Source: Peptococcaceae bacterium BRH_c4b
GTDB taxonomy: Bacteria; Bacillota; Desulfotomaculia; Desulfotomaculales; Desulfocucumaceae
Assembly (NCBI GenBank): GCA_000961595.1
Contig: LADO01000030.1
Coordinates: forward strand, 1-42,205
DNA length: 42,205 bases
Direction: 5' to 3'
Below are positions 1-6,144 of the stretch, in pieces. Each line of letters begins with the position of its first letter. Within the stretch, counting starts at the first letter, position 1. Position numbers and translations under genes: made by a program. Below the pieces are notes generated by a model that saw nothing but the letters and a program-made list of their open reading frames with translations, did not search any database and was not told the DNA's origin.

Positions 1-65
1 TGCCTGTAACCTTGGACAAAAGATAAATAGGGTTTACCATTGCTCATACTTTTCTTTAGATACAT
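1..65 (-). mobile_element. 5' end of a probable IS1634-like transposase gene (cut by window edge)
   Basis: Only the first 21 codons lie in the window. The peptide begins MYLKKSMSNGKPYLSFVQGYR, which resembles the N-termini of IS1634-type (IS4 superfamily) transposases, typically MYLKKTK...YLSIVEGYR. An AGAGGTG ribosome binding site sits five bases upstream of the ATG at 65, and a promoter with a perfect TATAAT is further upstream, so the start looks genuine. The rest of the gene, the catalytic DDE residues and the IS ends are outside the window, so intactness cannot be judged. The family call rests on a short peptide and is moderate at best. Confidence 0.45.
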
Positions 66-83
66 AAATTCACCTCTAACCCT

Positions 84-112
84 ATTATATTTATATACAC
101 GACAATACACAA
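84..112 (-). promoter_or_regulatory. Sigma-A-type promoter for the edge transposase gene
   Basis: On the minus strand a TTGTGT (-35) is followed after 17 bases by a perfect TATAAT (-10). The start codon of the transposase-like ORF is about 20 bases beyond the -10 box, leaving room for the AGAGGTG binding site. Confidence 0.5.
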
Positions 113-135
113 CATAAAAATGCATAAAGATTGAC

Positions 136-163
136 AAAAGAAAAGCCCGAATTCTCGGGCTTT
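136..163 (-). terminator. Intrinsic terminator behind the 53-residue ORF
   Basis: A perfect 9-bp stem (AAAGCCCGA/TCGGGCTTT at 142-150 and 155-163) with a four-base loop is followed on the minus strand by TTCTTTTGT. It lies about 20 bases past the stop codon of the small minus-strand ORF and before the transposase promoter, so it fits as that ORF's terminator. Confidence 0.7.
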
Positions 164-184
164 AAAGCGGCTTTTAATATTTAG

Positions 185-346
185 TTATTGTAAAACAACG
201 GTGGCCTCTGTCTCATCCACGCCTATTTTATCCAGCAGGTCCGGCATGAGGTCGTCGGCAAAAAAATGGCGCATCTGCATATCGTATATTTCCGTCAGTA
301 TTTTAATCAGTCTTTTCTCCATCAAGTCGTAGCTTTCTGCTGACAT
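185..346 (-). CDS. Small hypothetical protein, 53 aa
   Basis: The ORF starts with ATG at 346 behind an AGAGGTG ribosome binding site (spacing 6) and ends in TAA at 185, followed directly by an intrinsic terminator. The peptide begins MSAESYDLMEKRLIKILTEI and is acidic and probably mostly helical, with no cysteines and no obvious signal peptide or membrane segment. I do not recognise a family. The binding site, terminator and position divergent from the acuA-like gene support a real gene. A small regulatory or cytosolic helper protein is possible, but no function can be read from the sequence. Confidence 0.6.
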   Translation of the reverse strand: MSAESYDLMEKRLIKILTEIYDMQMRHFFADDLMPDLLDKIGVDETEATVVLQ

Positions 347-468
347 TGGCAACACCTCTTATTGTTGTTATCTTATCATAACCTTTTCCATTATGGCAAT
401 TTTCCATACGATAAAAAATGAAATGAATTTTTATAAAATTTTTAATTGCAGCTAATACTCTGGGTCTA

Positions 469-497
469 TTGTAATGTCCGGACTGTATAACTATAAT
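469..497 (+). promoter_or_regulatory. Sigma-A promoter of the acuA-like gene
   Basis: TTGTAA (469-474) and a perfect TATAAT (492-497) are separated by exactly 17 bases. An 8-bp perfect palindrome, GTCCGGAC (476-483), lies inside the spacer and could be a repressor site. No convincing cre (CcpA) site was seen here. Confidence 0.65.
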
Positions 498-503
498 AAT
501 TCT

Positions 504-536
504 AAGCAGCTAATATGATGGGTAAACTGCTTTTTT
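504..536 (+). terminator. Terminator-like hairpin in the acuA leader
   Basis: AAGCAG (504-509) pairs with CTGCTT (527-532) and is followed by TTTT. It begins about where transcription from the TATAAT at 492 would start and lies before the ribosome binding site. It could act as an attenuator or 5'-stabilising stem. The stem is only 6 bp, so the call is tentative. Confidence 0.35.
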
Positions 537-577
537 AATGGTCAGGCGGTTACCAATAGAAGAAGGTGATGACCAAC

Positions 578-1204
578 ATGCTTCAGGATGTCATGGAACT
601 ACAAACTCCCAGGGGCAATGTCGTCATTGAGGGCCCGGCTCCAGGAGATTATCTTGAGACACTCAGCATGAACGGTAATTTAAATAATTTCAGGCCTGCC
701 CGGAAACAAAAACAGGCTCTGAGCAGCATTGCCCGAATGCCAAAAGGCCTAATTTATATCGCCAGACACCAGAAAGAAATAGTAGGCTATGTAACCTTTC
801 ATCCGCCTGACGAATACACCCGCTGGAGTAAGCATCCCAGGATACTGGAAATGGGCGGCATAGAAACAAGCACAGACTGGCGCAACTGTAAAATTGGTAT
901 AAACCTGTTGAAAGTAGGATTTGCAGCCAGGTTCCTGGAGGACTTCATAGCTATCACCATGGAGTATGCCTGGCACTGGGATCTCAGAAACAGCGGCCTG
1001 GATGTCTGGCAGTACCAGAAGATGCTTACAGGTATGTTCACCGAGGCCGGATTGAAAACAATATCTACTGACGATCCTGATATATTGGAGCACCCCGCCA
1101 ATGTCCTGATGGCCAAAATAGGGCCAGGAGTATCCAAGCAGGACATACAGCTTTTTGACTCCATGCGTTTTACACATGAATTCGGCAAGGCCGTACAATT
1201 TTAG
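578..1204 (+). CDS. acuA: AcuA-like GNAT-family N-acetyltransferase
   Basis: The 208-residue product resembles Bacillus subtilis AcuA, the acetyltransferase that modifies and inactivates acetyl-CoA synthetase. Shared stretches recognised by eye include VVIEGP near the N-terminus, NNFRPARKQKQAL, a central IYIARHQKEIVGYVTF strand pair of the GNAT fold, then WRNCKIGINLLK in the acetyl-CoA loop region, YAWHWDL, and TDDPDILEHPANVLMAKIG. An upstream GTG (566) and ATG (569) are in frame, but the GAAGGTGA binding site overlaps them and fits the ATG at 578. The acuB and acuC genes that accompany acuA in Bacillus are absent, as is acsA, so the target enzyme must be encoded elsewhere. The role in acetate metabolism is inferred from the family. 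Confidence 0.85.
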   Translation: MLQDVMELQTPRGNVVIEGPAPGDYLETLSMNGNLNNFRPARKQKQALSSIARMPKGLIYIARHQKEIVGYVTFHPPDEYTRWSKHPRILEMGGIETSTDWRNCKIGINLLKVGFAARFLEDFIAITMEYAWHWDLRNSGLDVWQYQKMLTGMFTEAGLKTISTDDPDILEHPANVLMAKIGPGVSKQDIQLFDSMRFTHEFGKAVQF

Positions 1205-1225
1205 CGCATAATATAAGTGAGCCTT

Positions 1226-1258
1226 GGGTTCGGAAGGGATTATTCCCCTACCGAACCC
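1226..1258 (+). terminator. Hairpin after the acuA-like gene
   Basis: GGGTTCGG (1226-1233) pairs with CCGAACCC (1251-1258), with an inner GGGA/TCCC helix. It lies about 20 bases beyond the acuA stop codon. There is no strong T-run after it on the plus strand, so it may be a weak terminator or an mRNA 3'-end stabiliser. Confidence 0.4.
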
Positions 1259-1278
1259 TTAGATTGAACATAAAGGTA

Positions 1279-1331
1279 TGGGGACACACCTCTCTTTGGA
1301 GCCTGGATCTAGGGTCAGAGGAATGTCCCCA
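1279..1331. repeat. Solo GGGGACA/TGTCCCC inverted-repeat element
   Basis: TGGGGACA (1279-1286) and TGTCCCCA (1324-1331) form an 8-bp stem, continued after a two-base mismatch by CCTCT/AGAGG. The outer stem and the flanking TAT at the left match the triple 77-bp repeat at 23551-23775, while the inner stem differs by paired changes. The form recalls REP-type palindromes mobilised by REP-associated tyrosine transposases (RAYT), but no transposase is in the window. Confidence 0.6.
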
Positions 1332-1402
1332 ACTAAACGAGCTTTACAGACCGTTGATCCCCGACATTCGAGGACGAGGTCTTACAGGCTGTTAGCGAGA
1401 TA

Positions 1403-1436
1403 AAAGGGTTATCACCCCGGGGGGGTGAAGCCCTTT
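1403..1436 (+). other. GC-rich hairpin in the gap before the SLH gene
   Basis: AAAGGG (1403-1408) and CCCTTT (1431-1436) enclose CACCCC/GGGGTG (1413-1418 and 1422-1427) with a three-base loop. The plus strand continues CATTATTT, a weak T-tract. It belongs to the 379-base gene-free stretch 1205-1583, which otherwise holds the acuA 3' hairpin, the solo repeat and the next hairpin; 1335-1400 shows nothing I can name. Confidence 0.4.
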
Positions 1437-1468
1437 CATTATTTAATGCCCCTTATACACCTATAGCC

Positions 1469-1526
1469 TTGCCCCGGGAATATAATCCAGCTTTTCTATT
1501 TACCCGGTCGGGGCAATATTTCTTTT
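1469..1526 (+). terminator. Terminator-like stem-loop in the SLH gene leader
   Basis: TTGCCCCG (1469-1476) pairs perfectly with CGGGGCAA (1509-1516), with GGG/CCC extending inward, and is followed by TATTTCTTTT. It ends about 58 bases before the SLH gene start. It may terminate readthrough from upstream or act as an attenuator of the SLH gene. Confidence 0.5.
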
Positions 1527-1583
1527 GGAACAATTATCCACCAAATACCGTCTTAATATATATAGAAGTATCACAGGGGGCTG

Positions 1584-2699
1584 ATGACTAAAAAACTATT
1601 TTTTCTCGCCATATTTTACATATCACTGACAGCTTTCCCTTGCATGGCCCCGGCATATGAAGCCTTTAACGACGTGTCTTCGAACCACTGGGCCGCCGGC
1701 ACCATTCAGTTAATGGTGGAAAGGGACATAATTTCAGGTTATTCAGACGGGAAATTCAGGCCTGATAATTCGGTTACCCGGGCGGAATTTACCGCCATGC
1801 TGGTTAATGCCGCTGGTCTGAAGGTTGCCGGGGTAAGCGACCCAACCTTTACGGATGTACCGCTAAGCCACTGGTGCTTACCCCAGGCAGAGAAAGCCAA
1901 AGATTTTTTCAACTCCACTAAAACCAATGAAGGCCTGTTTTTCCGGCCGGACGTGCCAATTCTGCGAGAAGAAGCCGTAGCCGCGCTGGCCAGGGCAAAA
2001 AAACTGAAGAAGCAGGCGGACTGGCAGGATAGACTGAAGAAATTTAAAGACTACGAAGAATTTGCGGCTGAATACGGGCCGGACATCGCCCCCGCCCTTC
2101 AGGAGGGACTTATCCGGGGATACGGTGACGGCAACTTCAGGCCCACCGGCCAATTGACCAGAGCCGAGGCGGCTGCTTTGATCTACCGCGCCTTTTTATA
2201 CACGGAATCTATCAACTCCTGGATTAAAAACGGCATGGTTAAACCATTTACCGAGACCCAGGATAACTATGCGGATCTGACGGACACATTAAACAGCAGG
2301 TTCGGCAGCATTGCCATAAACCTTAGCCCGGTGAATGTGACTTACTACGCCAGGGAGATACGTATTAGCGATGAGGAAGAAAGCATATTGTATGTATTTG
2401 CCAGGATTGATCCTCTTAAATATTTTTCCTTCTCCGACGCCGACTACAGTACTAAACCTGAAGAAATTAAGGAATTTACATGCGACAAGGCCCTCTGGAT
2501 AGCCAATGCCAACCCCGGCAAAAAGGTTTTGTTCATGCTGGGCTATGCCAATATGATTTATTACAACCCCAAATCAATTTTTGATAGCAAGTACGTAACA
2601 TACCTACCCGGGCTGGAGGGCTGGCACATCAACAGGTTTTACTCCGGGGCCATAGCCGTGAACAACAGTATGATCGATTCCTGGCGTGAAGACATATAG
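1584..2699 (+). CDS. Secreted protein with three S-layer homology (SLH) domains
   Basis: The 371-residue product starts with a signal peptide (MTKK, a hydrophobic stretch at about 5-19, and a probable cleavage after the APA near residue 24). Three SLH domains follow: about 28-72 (FNDV...HWA...GYSDGKFRPDNSVTRAEF), about 89-137 (FTDVP...HW, more divergent) and about 153-203 (RGYGDGNFRP...LTRAEAAALIYRAF). SLH domains anchor proteins non-covalently to pyruvylated secondary cell-wall polymers. Residues 205-371 form a soluble domain I do not recognise, rich in aromatic residues, which is probably the functional part. The ATG at 1584 follows AGGGGG by three bases. The gene stands alone on the plus strand, convergent with the starch-binding-module gene. 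Confidence 0.85.
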   Translation: MTKKLFFLAIFYISLTAFPCMAPAYEAFNDVSSNHWAAGTIQLMVERDIISGYSDGKFRPDNSVTRAEFTAMLVNAAGLKVAGVSDPTFTDVPLSHWCLPQAEKAKDFFNSTKTNEGLFFRPDVPILREEAVAALARAKKLKKQADWQDRLKKFKDYEEFAAEYGPDIAPALQEGLIRGYGDGNFRPTGQLTRAEAAALIYRAFLYTESINSWIKNGMVKPFTETQDNYADLTDTLNSRFGSIAINLSPVNVTYYAREIRISDEEESILYVFARIDPLKYFSFSDADYSTKPEEIKEFTCDKALWIANANPGKKVLFMLGYANMIYYNPKSIFDSKYVTYLPGLEGWHINRFYSGAIAVNNSMIDSWREDI

Positions 2700-2747
2700 C
2701 TTTCCATCTTGAAAAAGTAATGCATTACGTTACTTACATGCGCACAC

Positions 2748-2778
2748 AAAAATTATAGCGCCCGGATTTCCGGGCGCT
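2748..2778 (-). terminator. Terminator of the carbohydrate-binding module gene
   Basis: AGCGCCCGG (2757-2765) pairs perfectly with CCGGGCGCT (2770-2778) around a four-base loop, and the minus strand continues ATAATTTTTGTG. It starts about 10 bases after the stop codon. It may also serve the convergent SLH gene. Confidence 0.75.
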
Positions 2779-2786
2779 TGCAAAAC

Positions 2787-3086
2787 CTAGTAGATGGTCC
2801 AGTTGAATCCGTTGTTGTTGTCCCAGTTATTGGCTGAATCCTTAAAACAAATAATGGCCTGATTATCCGCCAGTCTGATAGCTTTCTCCCAGCCCTTGGG
2901 AGTACGCTCCATCCTCTGGGTGCTGGTATTGCTCCAGTGCCTGGGGTCGCCGAAACCGCAGTGCAGGTATACCTGGTCGGCACCTGACTTTGCCAGCAGA
3001 CCATTATAACAAACCATGGCCTCATTGGCGTAGGCAGCAGGTTTGACTTCCACACCTTTCTGAGAGTCATTCCATGCTTTAATCAT
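2787..3086 (-). CDS. Stand-alone starch/glycogen-binding module (CBM25/CBM53-like)
   Basis: The 99-residue product is almost entirely one carbohydrate-binding domain. Signature stretches are YNGLLAKSGADQVYLHCGFG (about residues 27-46), a central W followed by MERTPKGWEKAI, and the CFKDSANNWDNNNGFNW block at the C-terminus, which matches the FKD..NNWDNN..NW motif of starch-binding families 25 and 53. There is no signal peptide, catalytic domain or anchor, so the protein is probably cytosolic and might bind glycogen or a storage glucan. An ATG at 3092 is nearly on top of the GGAGG site; the ATG at 3086 has the better spacing of 7. Fold family is fairly sure, biological role is inference. Confidence 0.8.
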   Translation of the reverse strand: MIKAWNDSQKGVEVKPAAYANEAMVCYNGLLAKSGADQVYLHCGFGDPRHWSNTSTQRMERTPKGWEKAIRLADNQAIICFKDSANNWDNNNGFNWTIY

Positions 3087-3260
3087 CCACATACCTCCTA
3101 ATTAAAATATTAGGAACCCATGTGTTATAATCCCTCAAAATAAAACTCTTATGTCAGCCCTTTATTACCATTTTAATAGAAAAACATCAAATTACCCACA
3201 AACTGTAGGCCACGAATTATTTATCCCTTGTTTCCTTTCAGAAACAATAAAAACCTGCCA

Positions 3261-3992
3261 TTATTCCCGGGATGCGGCAAAATATTTAACAATCCCTGCA
3301 TATACGCTAAAAGCCACTTTTGTCTGGTATCCCGGGTCTTGCAACAGTTTTTCTTCCTCCGGGTTAGAAACAAAACCAATCTCCACGATAACTGAAGGTA
3401 TTTGGGATTCTCTACCGGTAAAGTAATCTACCTCCTTAGGCTTGCGTTTGGTATTTTTCAGCAGGCGGATTACTTCCGCCTGAATGGATTTGCTTAACTC
3501 CTTGCTTTCTTCGGACCCGGGCTGGGAAAAGGTCTGGGCCCCGTGCTGCCGGCTGTCGGACTTATAGCTGTTTACATGTATGCTTACAAAAGCGTCGGCC
3601 TTATTTTCATTGGCCATGTTTACCCGCCTGGAAAGATCCTGCCTTTTTTTAGCCAGCAGCCCACTGGTATCGGGATCGCATAACATGGTATCCGTCTCCC
3701 TGGTAAGAATCACCCTAGCCCCTGACTGTCGTAAAAAATCAGCCAGTTTATTGGCTACAGCCAGGGTAATTTCCTTTTCCACTGCCCCACCGGAGCCCTT
3801 GGCTCCAGGATCAATACCCCCGTGCCCGGGGTCTACAACCACGACCCTGTTTACCATAACCCGGGAAAGAGCTTCGATTGACCTTCTTTCCAGCGACCCG
3901 GATATGAGTCCGGCAACTAAAAAGCCCAGGACAGCGATAAAGGCTCCCACCAGCCAATAAGACCTCTTCGGGAGCCTGGTAAAAACAGGCAA
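3261..3992 (-). CDS. cwlD: N-acetylmuramoyl-L-alanine amidase, CwlD type
   Basis: A Zn-dependent Amidase_3 protein of about 243 residues. One N-terminal membrane segment (about 11-31) is followed by the catalytic domain: VVVDPGHGGIDPG with the first zinc histidine (H57), the zinc glutamate E72 (EKEITL), the SIHVNS histidine H139, and the catalytic glutamate E204 in VEIGFVSNPEE. CwlD works in the mother cell and forespore to make muramic-delta-lactam in the spore cortex, which implies that the organism sporulates. An ATG at 4013 is in frame but lies upstream of the AAGGAGG site; the TTG at 3992 has a spacing of 8, with TTG 3995 as an alternative. The gene follows rpsI but is separated from it by a terminator and a heptamer element. 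Confidence 0.9.
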   Translation of the reverse strand: MPVFTRLPKRSYWLVGAFIAVLGFLVAGLISGSLERRSIEALSRVMVNRVVVVDPGHGGIDPGAKGSGGAVEKEITLAVANKLADFLRQSGARVILTRETDTMLCDPDTSGLLAKKRQDLSRRVNMANENKADAFVSIHVNSYKSDSRQHGAQTFSQPGSEESKELSKSIQAEVIRLLKNTKRKPKEVDYFTGRESQIPSVIVEIGFVSNPEEEKLLQDPGYQTKVAFSVYAGIVKYFAASRE

Positions 3993-4027
3993 CAAAAATC
4001 CCTCCTTTTTCATTGGCCAAATAAACT

Positions 4028-4111
4028 GTCAAAAGTCGAATGTCAAAAGTCAACGAGAACTGGGAAACTGAGACCTTCGACTTTAGACTTTAGACTTTCG
4101 ACCTTGGACTG
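4028..4111. repeat. Heptamer element A1 (inverted orientation), between cwlD and rpsI
   Basis: Left arm: four heptads GTCAAAA, GTCGAAT, GTCAAAA, GTCAACG (4028-4055). Spacer: 14 bases. Right arm: heptads of the form YTTNGAC (4070-4111, including TTTAGAC twice). This is the reverse complement of the pattern [GTCYAAR]n-spacer-[WTTYGAC]n seen at 6045, 26313 and 38358. The reverse-complemented spacer shares CTCAG-TTTCC-CAG with the copy at 6045. Confidence 0.75.
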
Positions 4112-4149
4112 AACAGTTACAATAATTTTATGAAAAAGAGAGGGAATAT

Positions 4150-4177
4150 ATGAAAAAAGGAAGGTTGCCCTTCCTTT
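4150..4177 (-). terminator. Terminator of rplM-rpsI
   Basis: CCTTCCTTT (4169-4177) and AAAGGAAGG (4156-4164) form a perfect 9-bp stem with a GCAA loop on the minus strand, followed by a T-run. The stem overlaps the first bases of the rpsI stop codon. Confidence 0.8.
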
Positions 4178-4568
4178 AACGTTTCGAAAATTGTGAAGCC
4201 TTGCGAGCCTTTTTGAGACCGTATTTCCTTCTTTCCTTCATCCTCGGGTCGCGGGTTAAAAAGCCAGCTTTCTTTAATGCCGGCCGCAGGTTGGGATCCG
4301 ACTGCACCAGCGCCCGGGCCAACCCCATCCGTGCAGCCCCGGCCTGGCCGCTAACGCCACCGCCAAGGGTCTTGACATAAACATCGAAGCGGCCCGCAGT
4401 ACCTGTAAGCTCCAGGGGCTGACGTACCACCATTTCCAGCACCCTGCGCCCAAGATAAGCCAGTACCTCTTTATTGTTAATGGTTATTTTTCCTTCGCCT
4501 GGATAAATATACACCCTTGCCACCGCGTTCTTGCGGCGGCCTGTGCCGTAAAATTTGACCTGAGCCAA
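4176..4568 (-). CDS. rpsI: 30S ribosomal protein S9
   Basis: The product of 130 residues matches the usual S9 length. It begins [19 protein letters not shown] and ends in the basic tail [16 protein letters not shown], whose terminal arginine reaches the ribosomal P site. An upstream in-frame ATG at 4586 would include the AAGGAGG sequence in the coding region; the TTG at 4568, seven bases past that site, is the better start and gives the family's standard N-terminus. It is co-transcribed with rplM, 55 bases upstream, and followed by a terminator. Confidence 0.95.
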   Translation of the reverse strand: MAQVKFYGTGRRKNAVARVYIYPGEGKITINNKEVLAYLGRRVLEMVVRQPLELTGTAGRFDVYVKTLGGGVSGQAGAARMGLARALVQSDPNLRPALKKAGFLTRDPRMKERRKYGLKKARKASQFSKR

Positions 4569-4623
4569 AGATTTTCCTCCTTCCATTACGTTGCAGCAGC
4601 TGCTTTCATTATTCCCTGGTCAT

Positions 4624-5055
4624 CTACCTTGACCAGGCTTCGACCTTTTGAGCCTGATGTGGATGTTCTGGTCCGCGGTACACCTTCAATTTTTTAGCCA
4701 TGGCCGCTCCCAGGCGGTTGTGGGGAAGCATACCTTCAATAGCTTTTCTAATTGCCAGCTCGGGCCTATCCCTCATCACAATGGCGTAGCTGGTTCTTTT
4801 CAATCCGCCGGGATAACCGCTGTGGCGAATATATTCCTTCTTCTGTAGCTTGTTTCCGGTAAGTACCGCCTTGCCAGCGTTAATAATTATGACATGATCA
4901 CCGGCATCAACATTTGGGGTATAGGTGGGGCGGTGTTTTCCCCTGAGTATGCTGGCGACTTCCGCTGCCATGCGTCCCAAGACCTTGCCTTCGGCGTCTA
5001 TAACATACCATTTGCGCTCCAGTTCGCCCGGCTTGGCCATGTATGTTGTTTTCAT
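4624..5055 (-). CDS. rplM: 50S ribosomal protein L13
   Basis: The 143-residue product matches bacterial L13: [21 protein letters not shown] near the N-terminus, then [33 protein letters not shown] and the C-terminal [13 protein letters not shown]-like motif (here QKVEAWSR). L13 is an early-assembling protein of the large subunit. It is the first gene of the rplM-rpsI pair, which has its own promoter and structured leader, and follows truA on the same strand. Confidence 0.96.
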   Translation of the reverse strand: MKTTYMAKPGELERKWYVIDAEGKVLGRMAAEVASILRGKHRPTYTPNVDAGDHVIIINAGKAVLTGNKLQKKEYIRHSGYPGGLKRTSYAIVMRDRPELAIRKAIEGMLPHNRLGAAMAKKLKVYRGPEHPHQAQKVEAWSR

Positions 5056-5117
5056 TATTCTCTATTCCCTCCTGAAAAAGCTTGCAAAAAAGCCTGTGCT
5101 ACATCCACCATTTTAGT

Positions 5118-5143
5118 GGTTGGCGATTGGGGTTGGCGATTGG
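5118..5143. repeat. Perfect 13-bp tandem duplication in the rplM leader
   Basis: GGTTGGCGATTGG occurs twice back to back (5118-5130, 5131-5143), between the L13 leader hairpin and the rplM ribosome binding site. The core can be read as the heptad TTGGCGA plus six bases, so it may be related to the other heptad-based repeats of the window. Confidence 0.7.
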
Positions 5144-5150
5144 GATAGAA

Positions 5151-5232
5151 GGAATTCACTAAAGCGAATTCCGACAAGTAATAATTAGATATCTCTTTGC
5201 CAGCTCAACCGGGGCTCGTGGCTGAGCGTGGC
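5151..5232 (-). promoter_or_regulatory. Structured 5' leader of rplM-rpsI (L13-leader-like)
   Basis: On the minus strand, shortly after the promoter, GCCAC-GCTCAGCC pairs with GGTTGAGC-TGGC (5199-5232), with a CACGAGCCCC-type loop. A second hairpin, GGAATTC/GAATTCC (5151-5157 and 5166-5172), follows. Firmicute rplM genes often carry an L13 leader thought to bind L13 for autoregulation. The location and first stem fit that, but I could not compare to a covariance model. Confidence 0.5.
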
Positions 5233-5242
5233 ACATATAAAC

Positions 5243-5271
5243 ATTTTAATACTTTAAATTTCCAGTGTCAA
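5243..5271 (-). promoter_or_regulatory. Sigma-A promoter of rplM-rpsI
   Basis: A perfect TTGACA (5266-5271) and TAAAAT (5243-5248) are separated by 17 bases on the minus strand. The -35 box lies just after the truA stop codon. Confidence 0.8.
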
Positions 5272-5277
5272 GAAACT

Positions 5278-6027
5278 TTATATTGAATATTCTACCTTCA
5301 TCAGGCAAAGGCCCTGGGGTGGTACCGTTGGCCCCGCCAGTTCCCTCTTTCTGCCCTCAAGGATAAGCCGCACATGTTCCGGAGGGTATTTTTTTAGTCC
5401 CACTTTCAGCAGGGTTCCGGTCATTATACGCACCATATTATATAAAAAACCGTCTCCCCTGAAGAAAAGTTCCACTATTTTGCTGGTGTCCTGAACGTCC
5501 AGGCTAAACAAATGGCGTACTGTGGACTTAACGGGACTGCCTTCAGCCTTAAAGGCCGCGAAATCATGCCTGCCTGTCAGCAGCGCCGCTGCTTCCCTGA
5601 CAGCTTTAAAATCTATCGCTTTGGGAACAAAATAACTGTAGCGACTGAACATGGGATCGGGTATACGGGAATTATAAATTGCATACCGGTAGGTTTTAGA
5701 CACCGCCGAAAAACGGGCATGAAAATCCTCGGGCACATCTTCAGAATTTACTACCGCTATATCCGGAGGCAGGCAGCCGTTCATGGCCAGAGGTATTCTC
5801 TCCGTAGGTATATTCCACCCGCCAGCGTTGAAATTTATAACCTGGCCCCGGGCATGAACCCCGGCATCAGTCCTGCCGGCCCCTATTACCCTTACAGTGG
5901 TGCCGCTAAGACGGTGCAGACACCTTTCCAGTTCCCCCTGGATGGTGAGAAGTCCCGTTCCCCTCTGTTCCTGAAAACCGCAGTAGCTGGTACCGTCATA
6001 AGCGACGGTTAATTTAATATTCCGCAT
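5278..6027 (-). CDS. truA: tRNA pseudouridine(38-40) synthase TruA
   Basis: The 249-residue product isomerises uridines 38-40 in the tRNA anticodon arm. It has LTVAYDGTSYCGFQ at the N-terminus, the catalytic-aspartate motif GAGRTDAGVHARGQV (D54), the FHARFSAVSKTYRY segment, GRHDFAAFK and the FRGDGFLYNMVRIMTG motif near the C-terminus. An in-frame TTG at 6057 has no ribosome binding site and lies in a heptamer repeat; the ATG at 6027 gives the normal family start. It follows ecfT, as in many Firmicutes, with a heptamer element between them. Confidence 0.95.
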   Translation of the reverse strand: MRNIKLTVAYDGTSYCGFQEQRGTGLLTIQGELERCLHRLSGTTVRVIGAGRTDAGVHARGQVINFNAGGWNIPTERIPLAMNGCLPPDIAVVNSEDVPEDFHARFSAVSKTYRYAIYNSRIPDPMFSRYSYFVPKAIDFKAVREAAALLTGRHDFAAFKAEGSPVKSTVRHLFSLDVQDTSKIVELFFRGDGFLYNMVRIMTGTLLKVGLKKYPPEHVRLILEGRKRELAGPTVPPQGLCLMKVEYSI

Positions 6028-6044
6028 GGCTCCCAATTTTTCTG

Positions 6045-6141
6045 GTCTAAAGTCCAAGGTCTAAAGTCCAAGGTCTAAGATCCAAGGCCTCAGGTTTCCA
6101 GCTTTCTTTTGACATTTGACATTCGACATTTGACATTCGAC
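6045..6141. repeat. Heptamer element A2, between truA and ecfT
   Basis: Left arm: seven heptads, five of them GTCTAAA/GTCCAAG/GTCTAAG and two degenerate (6045-6093). Spacer: 13 bases. Right arm: five WTTYGAC heptads (6107-6141: TTTTGAC, ATTTGAC, ATTCGAC, ATTTGAC, ATTCGAC). The arms pair at six of seven positions, with a pyrimidine-pyrimidine clash at the fourth base of each heptad. The right arm stops three bases short of the ecfT stop codon. Confidence 0.8.
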
Positions 6142-6144
6142 TTT

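Noticed and set aside
541-560. CcpA cre site upstream of acuA (TCAGGCGGTTACCA)
   Set aside because: It matches the cre consensus poorly, with several mismatches at conserved positions.
2717-2728. 12-bp palindrome GTAATGCATTAC between convergent genes
   Set aside because: A perfect palindrome, but it stands alone between gene ends without a promoter nearby; chance or terminator-associated structure is as likely as an operator.
3228-3247. TTGTTTC/GAAACAA hairpin as cwlD terminator
   Set aside because: The stem is AT-rich and no T-tract follows on the minus strand.
4028-4111. TTGAC-rich heptads as multiple sigma-A promoters
   Set aside because: Many -35-like TTGAC(A/T) hexamers occur, but none of those checked has a good TATAAT at 16-18 bases, so they are better explained by the heptad pattern.
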